Shown here in pieces: positions 35,723 through 46,555 of a stretch of DNA of 56,856 nt. The first letter of the stretch is position 1. The number at the start of each line of letters is the position of its first letter. The stretch comes from Deltaproteobacteria bacterium (GTDB lineage Bacteria; Desulfobacterota; Desulfuromonadia; Geobacterales; Pseudopelobacteraceae): the NCBI GenBank assembly GCA_021781535.1, contig JAJXWO010000026.1, positions 1 through 56,856 of the forward strand, in the 5' to 3' direction. Position numbers and translations under genes: made by a program. The notes beneath the pieces are model-generated. The model made no database searches. It saw only the letters and a list, made by a program, of their open reading frames with translations, and was not told the DNA's origin.

Positions 35723-35879
35723 TGGTGTCCTTGTATAGAGACTTAAAATTATGCCATACTGCACCGGAAATGTCTTTCCCAAATAACGGTGTTTGCCTTG
35801 GCATGCAGTGCGTCACTCCATGCGGGTAGTTTTAAAATCCGGAATAACGCTTCTGTATTGAAAAGTACGAAAGGGGTAT

Positions 35880-37232
35880 ATGAAGCAGAAAACGATCTTT
35901 ACCTGCCAGAAATGCGGCAGCCAATCCCCCAAATGGCTGGGGAAATGTCCGGATTGTGGTGCCTGGAACAGTCTGGTGGAAGAAGCGGTCATCAAAGGCT
36001 CGCATTTGTCAAGCCCGACAGGGAATGCCCATCCCGTACCGATTTGTGACGTTCCACCCCAAACGGAGACACGCAGGCCAACCGGCATAGGAGAGCTTGA
36101 CCGGGTTCTTGGAGGCGGAATCGTCCCCGGTTCGCTGGTGCTGATCGGCGGTGATCCCGGCATCGGCAAATCAACGCTGCTGCTGCAGGCGATGCATACG
36201 CTCGCTTCAGTGGCGGGGAACGTGCTGTATGTTTCGGGTGAGGAGTCTGCTTCGCAGACACGTCTGCGGGGCGAACGTCTCGGGGCATCAAGCCGCAATC
36301 TGCTGATTCTGGCGGAAAACTCGCTGGAAGCGATCCTGAGCCAGGCTGCGACTCTCAAGCCGGCTGCAATGGTGGTAGACTCGATCCAGACGGTCTGGAC
36401 TGCTGCGCTGGAATCTGCTCCCGGCAGCGTCAGCCAGGTGCGGGAATCCGCCGGCAAGCTGATGCTGCTTGCCAAGGGGAGTGGTATTCCGATCTTTATC
36501 GTCGGCCACGTAACCAAGGATGGGTCAATAGCAGGTCCGCGCGTTCTTGAGCACATGGTTGACACCGTCCTTTATTTTGAAGGTGACGGCAGCCACCCTT
36601 TCCGCATATTGCGGGCGGTCAAGAACAGATTCGGCTCAACAAATGAAATCGGCGTGTTTGAGATGAAACAGGAGGGGCTGTGCGGAGTGGCAAACCCTTC
36701 GGAGCTGTTTCTTTCCGAACGCCCTCTGGGTGTGTCAGGCTCAGTCGTCACCACTTCACTGGAGGGCAGCCGTCCGCTGTTGGTAGAGCTCCAGGCGTTG
36801 GTGACTCCGTCCTCCTACGGCGTCCCCCGGCGCACGACTATCGGGGTAGATCATAACCGCCTGGCGTTGCTGGTTGCCGTTCTGGAGAAGAAAGTCGGTT
36901 TGCATATGGCGGGACAGGACATCTTCTTGAATGCGGCCGGAGGGGCACGGCTGAACGAGCCGGCAGCCGATCTGGCCATGATTATGGCCGTTGCCTCCAG
37001 TCATCTCGACAAAGCCATCCCGCCTGATACGGTTGTGTTTGGTGAAGTTGGTCTGGCCGGGGAGGTGCGTGCTGTAACCCAGCCGGAATTGCGGATTGCC
37101 GAAGCTGAAAAGCTGGGCTTCAAGCGCTGTATTATTCCTGCCGGCAGCCTGAAGCGTCTTAAAAAACGCGGCATCCGTCTCGAAGGTGTTGCTACGGTTC
37201 AAGGTGCGATGGATGTGATCTTCGAATCGTGA
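35880..37232 (+). CDS. radA: DNA repair protein RadA
   Basis: 450 residues. A C4 zinc finger at the N-terminus has Cys9, Cys12, Cys23 and Cys26. Walker A GGDPGIGKST is at 90-99. The RadA-specific motif KNRFG occurs in AVKNRFGSTNEIGVFEM, and a Lon-like C-terminal domain (about 285-450) follows. It is a RecA-related branch-migration helicase aiding recombinational repair. Length is standard. AAAGGGG lies just before the ATG. Confidence 0.97.
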   Translation: MKQKTIFTCQKCGSQSPKWLGKCPDCGAWNSLVEEAVIKGSHLSSPTGNAHPVPICDVPPQTETRRPTGIGELDRVLGGGIVPGSLVLIGGDPGIGKSTLLLQAMHTLASVAGNVLYVSGEESASQTRLRGERLGASSRNLLILAENSLEAILSQAATLKPAAMVVDSIQTVWTAALESAPGSVSQVRESAGKLMLLAKGSGIPIFIVGHVTKDGSIAGPRVLEHMVDTVLYFEGDGSHPFRILRAVKNRFGSTNEIGVFEMKQEGLCGVANPSELFLSERPLGVSGSVVTTSLEGSRPLLVELQALVTPSSYGVPRRTTIGVDHNRLALLVAVLEKKVGLHMAGQDIFLNAAGGARLNEPAADLAMIMAVASSHLDKAIPPDTVVFGEVGLAGEVRAVTQPELRIAEAEKLGFKRCIIPAGSLKRLKKRGIRLEGVATVQGAMDVIFES

Positions 37233-37280
37233 TACACAGAAGGCTTTGATATTTAACTGTCACAAAGGAGGCCCGCCGCT

Positions 37281-38921
37281 GTGCCTGAATTTACCGTACC
37301 CCGCACACCTTCCGCCTACAACTATCAACTACTGATCAAGAACCTGCTCTTCTGTCCGGTCGTGGACGCTCCGGACCAGGAGATCGTGTATCGCAGCAGT
37401 TTCCGCTACACCTATCGGGAACTGCGTCACAGGGTACAGCGCCTGGCCAATGCCCTGACCTCACTTGGCGTCAAGCCGGGCGATACGGTCGCGGTGATGG
37501 ACTGGGACTCGCATCGCTACCTGGAATGTTTTTTCGCCGTACCGATGATCGGGGCGGTACTGCATACCATTAACGTGCGTCTCTCGCCAGAGCAGATCCT
37601 CTATACGATCGACCATGCCGAGGATGATGTTCTGCTGGTAAATGCCGAGTTCCTGCCGATTCTGGAACAGATCCGCGGGCGTATGGACACGGTTAAAAAC
37701 TTTGTCCTGATGAATGATGAGCCAAGCCCGCCGCTTACCTCCATTCCCTTTGCCGGAGAATATGAAGCTCTTCTGGGGGGTGCATCCCCCGAATTCGCTT
37801 TTGCCGACTTCGATGAAAACACCCGCGCTACTACCTTTTACTCTACCGGAACCACCGGCATGCCAAAGGGGGTCTACTTCAGTCATCGTCAGCTGGTACT
37901 GCACAGCATGGGGGTGCTTGGCGTGCTTGGTTCAGCCCAGGGGCATAGCCGCTTCCATCGCCGGGACGTCTACATGCCGATCACCCCCATGTTTCACGTT
38001 CACGCCTGGGGACTGCCCTATGTGGCCACCATGCTGGGTGTCAAGCAGGTCTATCCGGGCCGCTATGTGCCGGATCAGCTGTTGGAACTGGTGGAAAAAG
38101 AGGGGGTAACGTTCTCCCATTGTGTCCCGACCATCCTGCACATGCTGCTCAAACATCCCCATGCGGCGCGGATCGACCTGTCGGGATGGAAACTGATCAT
38201 CGGAGGGGCCTCCATGTCACGGGTTCTCTGTATTGAAGCGATGAGCCGCGGAATCGATATTTTTACCGGCTACGGCCTTTCCGAAACCTGCCCGATCCTG
38301 ACCATCGCCCAACTGACCCCGGAAATGCTGGAACTGTCTCCTGAAGAACAGGCGGTCATACGCTGCAAGACCGGTTGTGCGCTGCCGCTGGTGGATCTGC
38401 GGGTGGCTGATGCAGCGCTGCAGGAACTACCGCGCAACAACACCAGCGCCGGTGAAATCATCGTCCGCGCCCCATGGCTGACGCAGGGGTATCTGAAAGA
38501 CCACAAAGCCTCGGAACGCCTTTGGGAAGGCGGCTGGCTGCATACCGGCGACGTGGCGGTTCGCGACGAGCTGGGATATGTGCGGATTACCGACCGAACG
38601 AAAGATGTTATAAAGGTGGCGGGCGAATGGGTCTCGTCTCTGGAGTTGGAGGACATCATCGCCCACCACCCCGGTGTGGCTGAAGTGGCAGTGATTGGCA
38701 TGGCCGACGAAAAGTGGGGCGAGCGCCCCTTGGCGCTGGTGGTCCCCCGGCCTGACTCCGGACTGGCAGAGAAGGATGTCATTCACCTTGTCAAGGGGTA
38801 CGCCGATAAAGGACTCGTCAACAAACAGGTGGTTTTGATGAAGGTGCGCTTTGTGGATGTCATCGATAAGACCAGCGTCGGGAAGGTAAGCAAGGTTTTG
38901 TTGCGGGAAAAATATGCATGA
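37281..38921 (+). CDS. AMP-dependent acyl-CoA synthetase (medium/long-chain type)
   Basis: 546 residues. The adenylation motifs are all present: FYSTGTTGMPKGV (about 189-201), YGLSETCP (about 331-338), HTGDVAV (about 422-428) and DRTKDVIKVAGEWVSS (about 436-451), the last with the hinge and lysine region. It activates a carboxylic acid to its CoA thioester via acyl-AMP. The start codon is GTG at 37281 with AGGAGG nine bases upstream. It overlaps the thioesterase gene by eight bases, so the two are probably one operon. The chain length is not decided by sequence. Confidence 0.92.
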   Translation: MPEFTVPRTPSAYNYQLLIKNLLFCPVVDAPDQEIVYRSSFRYTYRELRHRVQRLANALTSLGVKPGDTVAVMDWDSHRYLECFFAVPMIGAVLHTINVRLSPEQILYTIDHAEDDVLLVNAEFLPILEQIRGRMDTVKNFVLMNDEPSPPLTSIPFAGEYEALLGGASPEFAFADFDENTRATTFYSTGTTGMPKGVYFSHRQLVLHSMGVLGVLGSAQGHSRFHRRDVYMPITPMFHVHAWGLPYVATMLGVKQVYPGRYVPDQLLELVEKEGVTFSHCVPTILHMLLKHPHAARIDLSGWKLIIGGASMSRVLCIEAMSRGIDIFTGYGLSETCPILTIAQLTPEMLELSPEEQAVIRCKTGCALPLVDLRVADAALQELPRNNTSAGEIIVRAPWLTQGYLKDHKASERLWEGGWLHTGDVAVRDELGYVRITDRTKDVIKVAGEWVSSLELEDIIAHHPGVAEVAVIGMADEKWGERPLALVVPRPDSGLAEKDVIHLVKGYADKGLVNKQVVLMKVRFVDVIDKTSVGKVSKVLLREKYA

Positions 38922-39717
38922 TACGAGGATTGTATCAGGGGGTCTTCGTGTGGACTCACGCGCGATATCATTTTTTGTAAAGGATTATGAAGTTCAGTAT
39001 CACGAAATTGACCAGCGTGGTTTTGCCCGTCCACTCGCGCTGCTCAACTACCTGCAGTCCGCTGCCGGAGAGCATGCCACCATGCTGGGCGTTGCGGTGG
39101 CGGATCTCCGCAAAAGCGGGCATACCTGGGTAATGTCACGTCTTCATCTCGTTATGGAGCGCTACCCTCGCGGTGCTGATACGATCCGGATACGGACCTG
39201 GCCGGCAACGAGAAATACCCTCTTCACGGTACGGGATTTTGAGCTGTTCGGCATGGATGGGGCTCTGATCGGCAGGGCAACTACCTCGTGGGCGGTATTG
39301 AACCTTAAAACCAGGCGGCCGGTGAAACTGGTCAGCGTACTGCCGATGTATCCGCTGAATCCGGAGCGGGCATTGAATGACATATTCAGCACGCTTCCGT
39401 TGCCTGAACGGACTGAATATGAACTGCGTCTGCCGGTGCTGCGCGGGGACCTGGACATCAACAGGCATGTAAACAATACCGTCTACGCCGGATGGGCGCT
39501 GGAAACTATTCCCGAGGAAGTGGACAACAGCTGCCGCCTGGCCGCCATAGAAATCGGCTTCCGTTCCGAGGCGTTGTATGGCGACACCATCGTCTCTCGA
39601 TCTGCAACAGCGGCGGAGCCTGGCTGTTACCTTCATTGTATTGAGAGCGCCGGTGACGGCCGGGAGCTGGCGCGACTCCGGACACGCTGGCTGCCGCTTG
39701 AAAACGCACATCAGTAA
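38914..39717 (+). CDS. acyl-ACP thioesterase-like double hotdog protein
   Basis: 267 residues. Two hotdog folds are visible: the first with HEIDQRGFARPLALLNYLQ and the second with DINRHVNNTVYAGWALE, the N-x-H-V-N-N-x-x-Y motif of FatA-type acyl-ACP thioesterases. It should release free fatty acid from acyl-ACP. Its start lies inside the end of the acyl-CoA synthetase gene, eight bases overlapping. Together they could convert acyl-ACP to fatty acid and then to acyl-CoA, a bypass from synthesis to the CoA pool. Confidence 0.85.
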   Translation: MHDTRIVSGGLRVDSRAISFFVKDYEVQYHEIDQRGFARPLALLNYLQSAAGEHATMLGVAVADLRKSGHTWVMSRLHLVMERYPRGADTIRIRTWPATRNTLFTVRDFELFGMDGALIGRATTSWAVLNLKTRRPVKLVSVLPMYPLNPERALNDIFSTLPLPERTEYELRLPVLRGDLDINRHVNNTVYAGWALETIPEEVDNSCRLAAIEIGFRSEALYGDTIVSRSATAAEPGCYLHCIESAGDGRELARLRTRWLPLENAHQ

Positions 39718-39755
39718 TAATTGACCGTTCCTTGCTTCCGCACGGCAGTATTCTT

Positions 39756-39800
39756 TTGACCTCTCCCGTTGCTCTATGCTATATCAAGAAAAGTTGATCT
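39756..39800 (+). promoter_or_regulatory. promoter and candidate SahR operator of sahR-ahcY
   Basis: TTGACC (39756-39761) and TATATC (39780-39785), 18 bases apart, form a sigma-70 type promoter. The palindrome ATCAA-N6-TTGAT (39783-39798) overlaps and follows the -10. Such a position fits repression by the ArsR-type regulator encoded next. A second short symmetry, ATATC-T-GATAT, lies at 39813-39823 just before the start codon. Confidence 0.5.
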
Positions 39801-39826
39801 ATAAAAACCGGAATATCTGATATACT

Positions 39827-40777
39827 ATGCTCGAAACCTTTAAAGCGCTCGCTGACCCGTGCCGCTTGCGCCTGACGGCGATACTCCTTGCCGGTGAATT
39901 TACCGTGCAGGAACTGACCCGCATCATGGGTATGGGGCAGTCACGTGTCTCGCGCCACCTTAAAATTCTGGCGGAAGCCGGGGTGCTGACAGTCAAGCGC
40001 CAGGGGACCTGGAGCTACTTTCGCGTCGGGGAGGGGAGCCGTTTCTTCGCTGCCATCCGCCCCGCTTTTGAGCGGGAGATGCAGACGTTGCCCGAGCGCG
40101 GCAGTGACCTCGCCGCCGTGGCGGCGGTACTGGAGGAGCGCCGGCGACGCAGCCAGGAATTTTTTGACCGCCATGCCCGCCAGTGGGATGATCTGGCCCG
40201 CACCCTGCTGCCGGTGCCTGAATACCGCCAGCATCTGGTGGATATGGTGCCGGAAGGGGTCACGGTGCTGGAGATCGGCACCGGTACTGGCGGTCTTCTG
40301 GCTGATCTGGCGTCTCGGGCAGTGAACGTAATCGGCGTCGACCATTCTCCGGCCATGCTGGAGGAGGCACGTCGTCGGCTGATTACTAACGGTGTCAATA
40401 GCGTCGAGCTGCGGTTGGGAGAGATGACGCATCTGCCGCTGACTGACGCCTCGGTTGGGTGCGTCGTGGTCAACATGGTGCTGCACCATGCCGCCGCTCC
40501 GGCAACCGTGCTGGCTGAGGTTCGAAGGGTGCTGGCCCCCGGCGGAATTCTGCTGCTGGCAGACCTGGCTCGTCACGAACGGGAGGCGGCGCGGGAACAG
40601 CTGGCGGACCAATGGCTCGGTTTTGAAGAGGCGGAACTTGTGTCCTGGTTGCAATGCGCCGGTTTTGCATCCGTTATTATTGAGCAGGTTGCTGCACATG
40701 CCGGACAGGAAACAGTGCTGCTGGTTCGCGGAGAGACGGACGACGGTAATACACTGCATGAAAACATCACACCATAA
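39827..40777 (+). CDS. sahR: ArsR-type regulator fused to a SAM-dependent methyltransferase domain (SahR-like)
   Basis: 316 residues. Residues about 1-80 form an ArsR winged helix ([37 protein letters not shown]). Residues about 130-270 form a class I methyltransferase fold with [16 protein letters not shown] as motif I and [12 protein letters not shown] next. The same architecture is known for SahR, the S-adenosylhomocysteine-responsive repressor of methionine-cycle genes in Proteobacteria, including deltaproteobacteria. It is encoded 13 bases before ahcY, its expected target. The symbol rests on architecture plus neighbour; the ligand is not proven here. Confidence 0.75.
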   Translation: MLETFKALADPCRLRLTAILLAGEFTVQELTRIMGMGQSRVSRHLKILAEAGVLTVKRQGTWSYFRVGEGSRFFAAIRPAFEREMQTLPERGSDLAAVAAVLEERRRRSQEFFDRHARQWDDLARTLLPVPEYRQHLVDMVPEGVTVLEIGTGTGGLLADLASRAVNVIGVDHSPAMLEEARRRLITNGVNSVELRLGEMTHLPLTDASVGCVVVNMVLHHAAAPATVLAEVRRVLAPGGILLLADLARHEREAAREQLADQWLGFEEAELVSWLQCAGFASVIIEQVAAHAGQETVLLVRGETDDGNTLHENITP

Positions 40778-40790
40778 AGGAGCAAAAGCC

Positions 40791-42185
40791 ATGTCACACG
40801 ATTACATCGTAGCAGACCTTACGCTGGCCGATTGGGGCCGCAAGGAAATGAGAATTGCCGAAACCGAAATGCCGGGATTGATGGCCATTCGTGAAGAATT
40901 TGCCGCCGCACAGCCGTTAAAAGGCGCCCGTATCACCGGTTCGCTGCATATGACCATCCAGACCGCCGTGCTCATTGAGACACTGACGGCTCTCGGGGCC
41001 GAGGTTCGCTGGGCTTCCTGCAATATATTTTCAACCCAGGATCATGCCGCCGCCGCTATTGCCGCCGCCGGAGTACCGGTTTTTGCCGTTAAGGGTGAAA
41101 CGCTGGAGCAATACTGGGATTATACCCACCGCATCTTTGAATGGAGCGACGGCGGTTTCTCCAACATGATTCTGGATGACGGCGGCGATGCCACCCTGCT
41201 GCTGCATCTGGGCGCCAGGGCTGAAAAGGATCTCTCCGTGCTCGCCAACCCCGCTTCGGAGGAAGAAACGATCCTCTACGCCACCATCAAGGCCAAACTG
41301 GCCGTCAACCCGACCTGGTACTCCACCAGTCTGGCCCAGATCAAGGGCGTGACCGAGGAAACGACCACCGGCGTTCACCGTCTGTACCAGATGCATGAGC
41401 GGGGCGAACTGAAATTTCCGGCGATCAATGTCAACGACTCGGTCACCAAGTCAAAATTCGATAACCTGTACGGCTGCCGCGAATCACTGGTGGACGGTAT
41501 CAAGCGGGCCACTGACGTCATGATCGCCGGCAAGGTCGCCCTGATCTGCGGCTATGGTGATGTGGGTAAAGGTTCCGCACAGGCGATGCGTGCGCTATCG
41601 GCCCAGGTGTGGGTCACCGAAGTTGACCCGATCTGTGCCCTGCAGGCCGCCATGGAAGGTTTCCGTGTCGTCACGATGGAATATGCCGCCGACAAGGCTG
41701 ACATTTTTGTCACCTGCACCGGTAATTACCATGTCATCACCCACGATCATATGATCAGGATGAAGGACCAGGCCATTGTCTGCAACATCGGCCATTTTGA
41801 TAACGAAATCGAGGTTGCGGCTCTGGAAAAATACCAGTGGGAGGAGATCAAACCACAGGTAGATCATATCATTTTCCCCCATGGCACGCGCATCATCCTG
41901 CTGGCCAAGGGACGTCTGGTCAACCTGGGCTGCGGCACCGGCCACCCCAGTTACGTCATGTCTTCATCCTTTGCCAATCAGACCATCGCCCAGATCGAGC
42001 TGTTCTGCAATCCGGGCAAATATCCGGTTGGAGTCTATGTTCTCCCCAAACACCTGGACGAGAAAGTGGCCCGTCTGCAGTTGAAGAAGCTGAACGCGCA
42101 GTTGAGCGTGCTGACCGACGAACAGGCCGCCTACATCGGCGTACCGAAGGAAGGGCCGTACAAGGCCGAACTGTACCGCTACTAG
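40791..42185 (+). CDS. ahcY: adenosylhomocysteinase
   Basis: 464 residues starting [16 protein letters not shown] at 40791, with AAGGAG nine bases upstream; longer in-frame extension into sahR is rejected. It hydrolyses S-adenosylhomocysteine to adenosine and homocysteine using bound NAD. Visible signatures are [36 protein letters not shown] with the catalytic Lys and Asp, and the NAD-binding [13 protein letters not shown]. The end PYKAELYRY is the conserved tail. The length fits the bacterial form with an internal insert. Confidence 0.97.
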   Translation: MSHDYIVADLTLADWGRKEMRIAETEMPGLMAIREEFAAAQPLKGARITGSLHMTIQTAVLIETLTALGAEVRWASCNIFSTQDHAAAAIAAAGVPVFAVKGETLEQYWDYTHRIFEWSDGGFSNMILDDGGDATLLLHLGARAEKDLSVLANPASEEETILYATIKAKLAVNPTWYSTSLAQIKGVTEETTTGVHRLYQMHERGELKFPAINVNDSVTKSKFDNLYGCRESLVDGIKRATDVMIAGKVALICGYGDVGKGSAQAMRALSAQVWVTEVDPICALQAAMEGFRVVTMEYAADKADIFVTCTGNYHVITHDHMIRMKDQAIVCNIGHFDNEIEVAALEKYQWEEIKPQVDHIIFPHGTRIILLAKGRLVNLGCGTGHPSYVMSSSFANQTIAQIELFCNPGKYPVGVYVLPKHLDEKVARLQLKKLNAQLSVLTDEQAAYIGVPKEGPYKAELYRY

Positions 42186-42200
42186 TTCCGGCGCCGGAAC
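42185..42200. repeat. 16-bp perfect palindrome after ahcY
   Basis: GTTCCGGCGCCGGAAC is self-complementary and starts on the last base of the ahcY stop codon. It has no loop or T run and can fold only as a cruciform or a duplex site. It may help the terminator that follows. Confidence 0.5.
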
Positions 42201-42214
42201 AGAGACGGTTGACC

Positions 42215-42262
42215 AACCATTATCGGGGCCGAATTACTGGTAAAAATGCCCTGATAATGGTT
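42215..42262 (+). terminator. hairpin terminator after ahcY
   Basis: A 15-bp stem with one G-T pair (42215-42229 with 42248-42262), 18-base loop. The following bases are TCTCCGGTACTTTATT, so the T tract is weak. It separates ahcY from the DUF4149 gene. Confidence 0.5.
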
Positions 42263-42311
42263 CTCCGGTACTTTATTAAACATCATGCCGGATAACCTGT
42301 CGGGAGGAAAT

Positions 42312-42752
42312 ATGAAATTCGCTACAGGGCTGTACCAGCTGGCAATTGCATTCTGGGTGGGGGGCAGTGCTCTTTTTACATTTGTCCTGACGCCGATACT
42401 TTTCAAGAGTGAAAGCCGTGATTCGGCCGGCCGGATCGTAGGGATACTTTTCCCCGGTTATTTTCGCTGGGGACTGGCGTGCGGTGTTATCGCCCTGGGG
42501 TGCCGGCTGGTTATGCGCGGCGGAAGAATGGGGCTTGTCTCAGGCATCCTTGCGGCCATGGTGGCGATCACCCTCTTTCAGGCGTATTACGTTGAACCGA
42601 AAGCCGCAGCTATCAAACAGCAGATCGTCTCTTTTGACCAGACCCCAAAGGATGATCCGGTGAGACAGCAGTTCGGACGTCTGCATGGCGTTTCTGCAGT
42701 CTGCAACCTTGTTGTGCTGGCTGGCGGCGTGGTGTTGGTGGTGCTGTTGTAG
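42312..42752 (+). CDS. DUF4149 family membrane protein
   Basis: 146 residues with four membrane helices. The first, FATGLYQLAIAFWVGGSALFT, and the pattern FGRLHGVSAVCNLVVLAGG near the end match DUF4149 (TMEM205-like). The start at 42312 has GGGAGG four bases upstream; an in-frame ATG at 42285 lies before the site and is rejected. Function is unknown. It converges with the metalloprotease gene, leaving ten bases between stops. Confidence 0.82.
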   Translation: MKFATGLYQLAIAFWVGGSALFTFVLTPILFKSESRDSAGRIVGILFPGYFRWGLACGVIALGCRLVMRGGRMGLVSGILAAMVAITLFQAYYVEPKAAAIKQQIVSFDQTPKDDPVRQQFGRLHGVSAVCNLVVLAGGVVLVVLL

Positions 42753-42762
42753 CGCCGTTTTG

Positions 42763-44586
42763 TCAGCCGACAGCGGCGACCCGTGCCAGATAGCGGCGTC
42801 GCAGCGGACGGTACAGCAGAGCTAAAGACAGTAATAACCCGGCAGCAGATGCAGCAGGGTGAACAACCGCAACGACAATCGGCGTCAGCAACACGCGGGT
42901 CACACCGCGCAGGAACGGGTGCCGGGCAATGAAATCGGCCAGCGGCGGGCTGTAGTGATAGTAAAGGGCGACAAAAGCCCGGCCCGGTGCATTGGTGAGC
43001 AGATGTTCGTCCCGGAAATGACGCAGCAGTTCCACCTGCGGATGCAGATAGCTGCCGTACGCGGCCGTGGCGATGAAGCACCCGCCGCCACCCGAGCTGC
43101 TGCCGGATGTTGTTGGCGTCGGGGTTGTTGGGCCAGTTACCGGTGCAGGCGTGCCGTCGGTACTGAAAGAGGCCTGGTGGTTGTCGACATCGGTGGTATT
43201 GGCCACGAGCAAGACCACTTCGCTGGCGGAACTGAAGTAAGGGATTGATGCGGTGGTGTTGCTCACGGTGGAGAAAGGATATTCGGTGACGATGCCTCCG
43301 CTGCTTTTGATGAATGCGGTCGCCTTGATGCCGCTGGTGCCGGTGACGGTAATATTAAGGTTATCGGGTGCACTTGATGGCGGTAAAAAGCGGTAGTAGG
43401 CAAACGAATAATGGGGGAGAGTTACCGTGTTGTTTGCCGGGTACGTTGAATAGGTGGCAACCGGTGAATACACATGAATCATGTTTATTTCATTTGTGTG
43501 AGTCGCCCAGTCCCGTGTGTAGACCCGCTTGGCAAAGCCGAAGAAGTCCGTGCCGAGAGTAGTGGCATACGTAGTTGAAGAAAGCAGGCTCTCCAGTACC
43601 GGGACCATTGGTATGTCGGCACCGCCTCCAGGACTGGGGAGGGGAGCAAGTTTTTCCCAGGCACCGCGGATCATTGCCGGGCCATGTGCCTCCGACAGGT
43701 AGCGGTTGAAGATCCAGCGGCCGTAGCCGCCACCTGTGTCGGTGCTTACCGGAGTATCCAGGGCCAGTTTGCTCTGGGTAAACCAGTTGGAAATATAGGA
43801 GTAACTCTGGTTGACATCGTCATACAGCTCATCTTCCATCCAGGTGGACGTTGCTTCGGCATACCAGACATCAAAGTAGTAATTGTAACCGTACTGAATG
43901 GCGTGGTGATACTCATGGGCGGCAGTGATCTGCAAACTCTGGAGCGGGGTGTAGGTGAGCGGGTGATAGATATCATCAGTGAAGTTGTTGTCGATTTCCA
44001 TGTAGCTTGGGGCAGCATACGGAAATCCTTGAGACGGGAGAAAAATGATATGACCATTACTGTCTGTAAGTGTTGTGGTCTGGCCGTAGAGCTTTTTGGA
44101 AGAAAGTTCCCGCAGATAAACGTCATATGGTGCGGCGGGCATAGTGGGGGCCAACCGCCATCCGAGAGCTGTGTATTTGTTTGCCACATCGTCAAATACC
44201 TGAGCCACCGTCTGTACCCAGCTCATTGAAGGGATGGCATCTGTTCCGCTGGTAGTGTAGTGAATCATGAAACGTCCCGAGGTTGACGTGAGCGTTAATT
44301 CTGTCCCACTGAGTACCGGCGCCGCCAGTTGTTTCGCCAGCACTTTCTGCGTTGACTGCTCCAACAGATTCCAGTCGCGACGGAGGGCCTTTTTAAGCGG
44401 CATGCCGCATGTGGCCGATTCCTGAACATCGGCAGAAACCGACAGCACCGCTTTCTGAAGTTGCGTGCTTTGTGACTCGCCGAACTGCCGGAGATAATAC
44501 TCATCCAATGGCCCGGCATGTACGACAGCAGAAAACTGCAGCAGAGTCACTATGAAGAGTGAAATGCAAGTAAGTACGCAGTTCAT
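42763..44586 (-). CDS. secreted zinc metalloprotease with CFI-box C-terminus (MXAN_6640-like)
   Basis: 607 residues. Signal peptide (about 1-25), then a metzincin/gluzincin-like catalytic domain with HEYHH near residue 224 (the HExxH zinc site) and the downstream glutamate in [13 protein letters not shown] beta-rich domain follows (about 380-470), then a Gly/Ser/Thr linker and a C-terminal CFI-box region starting [10 protein letters not shown], with one hydrophobic helix and an Arg-rich tail. That tail marks proteins processed and surface-sorted in deltaproteobacteria and relatives. The ATG at 44586 overlaps the stop of the preceding gene (TGATG); a TTG one codon earlier is possible. Confidence 0.85.
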   Translation of the reverse strand: MNCVLTCISLFIVTLLQFSAVVHAGPLDEYYLRQFGESQSTQLQKAVLSVSADVQESATCGMPLKKALRRDWNLLEQSTQKVLAKQLAAPVLSGTELTLTSTSGRFMIHYTTSGTDAIPSMSWVQTVAQVFDDVANKYTALGWRLAPTMPAAPYDVYLRELSSKKLYGQTTTLTDSNGHIIFLPSQGFPYAAPSYMEIDNNFTDDIYHPLTYTPLQSLQITAAHEYHHAIQYGYNYYFDVWYAEATSTWMEDELYDDVNQSYSYISNWFTQSKLALDTPVSTDTGGGYGRWIFNRYLSEAHGPAMIRGAWEKLAPLPSPGGGADIPMVPVLESLLSSTTYATTLGTDFFGFAKRVYTRDWATHTNEINMIHVYSPVATYSTYPANNTVTLPHYSFAYYRFLPPSSAPDNLNITVTGTSGIKATAFIKSSGGIVTEYPFSTVSNTTASIPYFSSASEVVLLVANTTDVDNHQASFSTDGTPAPVTGPTTPTPTTSGSSSGGGGCFIATAAYGSYLHPQVELLRHFRDEHLLTNAPGRAFVALYYHYSPPLADFIARHPFLRGVTRVLLTPIVVAVVHPAASAAGLLLSLALLYRPLRRRYLARVAAVG

Positions 44587-45104
44587 CAATCCACCATCCT
44601 TTTGCCGGCCCTGAGCGGGACGAGTGTGGTTATGCCGCGTTCAACGGTTATATCCGCGGTGAAAGGCCCGCTGCCAACGGAATAGGTTCCGGCCGGCAGC
44701 ACCACAACAAAATAGCCGTGGTCATCTGTCTGCACCGTGACAAATTCTTTGCCCCCGGTGGAGATCAGGAGCGGCACGCGTGGATAGGGGCTGAAGCCGC
44801 TGCCGCTGGCGAGCTTGCCTCCGGAACTTTGCAGGTAGCAGATTCCGGCAATTACCCCTGCGCCATCCGGCAGTGCCGTCTGTTCAAGGGGTGAGGTCTG
44901 AGCAGTCAAGACCACCGGGCGTACCTTTTCCCGCACCGCGATAAAAGCGCTTCCGTCAACAGCCGGACCGGGTATGAAGGCAACGCCGTTGAAATGATAA
45001 TATCTCCAGACTTCGGCCGGGGGGATGGCGGCAGCAGATGCTGAAGCGGCGAGTGCCGTGCCGATAACAGAAATGAGTACGAATAACAGCAGTGCCCTGG
45101 GCAT
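44586..45104 (-). CDS. secreted protein with carboxypeptidase-regulatory-like fold, partner of the metalloprotease
   Basis: 172 residues. The start at 45104 is preferred because GAGGTGG lies five bases upstream; a GTG at 45113 is less likely. A signal peptide (about 1-24) is followed by a mature beta-rich domain. The stretch [21 protein letters not shown] resembles carboxypeptidase regulatory or CarboxypepD_reg-like folds. It shares a TGATG junction with the metalloprotease gene, so they are made together. It may serve as inhibitor, chaperone or surface partner; none of these is shown. Confidence 0.7.
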   Translation of the reverse strand: MPRALLLFVLISVIGTALAASASAAAIPPAEVWRYYHFNGVAFIPGPAVDGSAFIAVREKVRPVVLTAQTSPLEQTALPDGAGVIAGICYLQSSGGKLASGSGFSPYPRVPLLISTGGKEFVTVQTDDHGYFVVVLPAGTYSVGSGPFTADITVERGITTLVPLRAGKRMVD

Positions 45105-45200
45105 GATAACCACCTCAAGAAGGTCATAGATCCTTTACGGTATAGTGCCTAATTTGCAGCTGGTAAGTCAAACGGAATAAAATGGTTTTCCGCTCTTCAC

Positions 45201-45229
45201 TTGACAAAGATGTGTGCTGACGATATTTT
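45201..45229 (+). promoter_or_regulatory. sigma-70 type promoter of metK
   Basis: TTGACA (45201-45206) and TATTTT (45224-45229) are 17 bases apart. The -35 is perfect consensus and the -10 matches four of six positions. The leader is about 55 bases. No SAM riboswitch was recognised in it. Confidence 0.6.
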
Positions 45230-45291
45230 TACAGATCGCAAAAGCACCCAGGTAAAATAAATATACAGAGAACCGAGAGGAGTATACCACA

Positions 45292-46458
<1,167 letters not shown>

Positions 46459-46464
46459 TCCTGC

Positions 46465-46552
46465 CAAAACCAACCCCCCTCAATCCCCCCTTATCAGGGG
46501 GGAGTTTTAAAGGCCCTCCCCTGATAAGGGGAGCGGGGTGGGGTTGATTTTG
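46465..46552. repeat. dispersed palindromic repeat, copy 1
   Basis: An 88-base imperfect palindrome begins CAAAACCAACCCCCC and ends GGGTTGATTTTG. The arms pair over about 36 bases with mismatches, with CCTTATCAGGGG and CCCCTGATAAGG at the heart. Copy 2 lies at 48846-48926. It sits between metK and the DNA polymerase gene and resembles REP/MITE-like elements of bacteria. Confidence 0.85.
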
Positions 46553-46555
46553 CCC

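Noticed and set aside
45114..45291. SAM riboswitch before metK
   Set aside because: The leader after the predicted transcript start is only about 55 bases and no paired helices or conserved core were seen.
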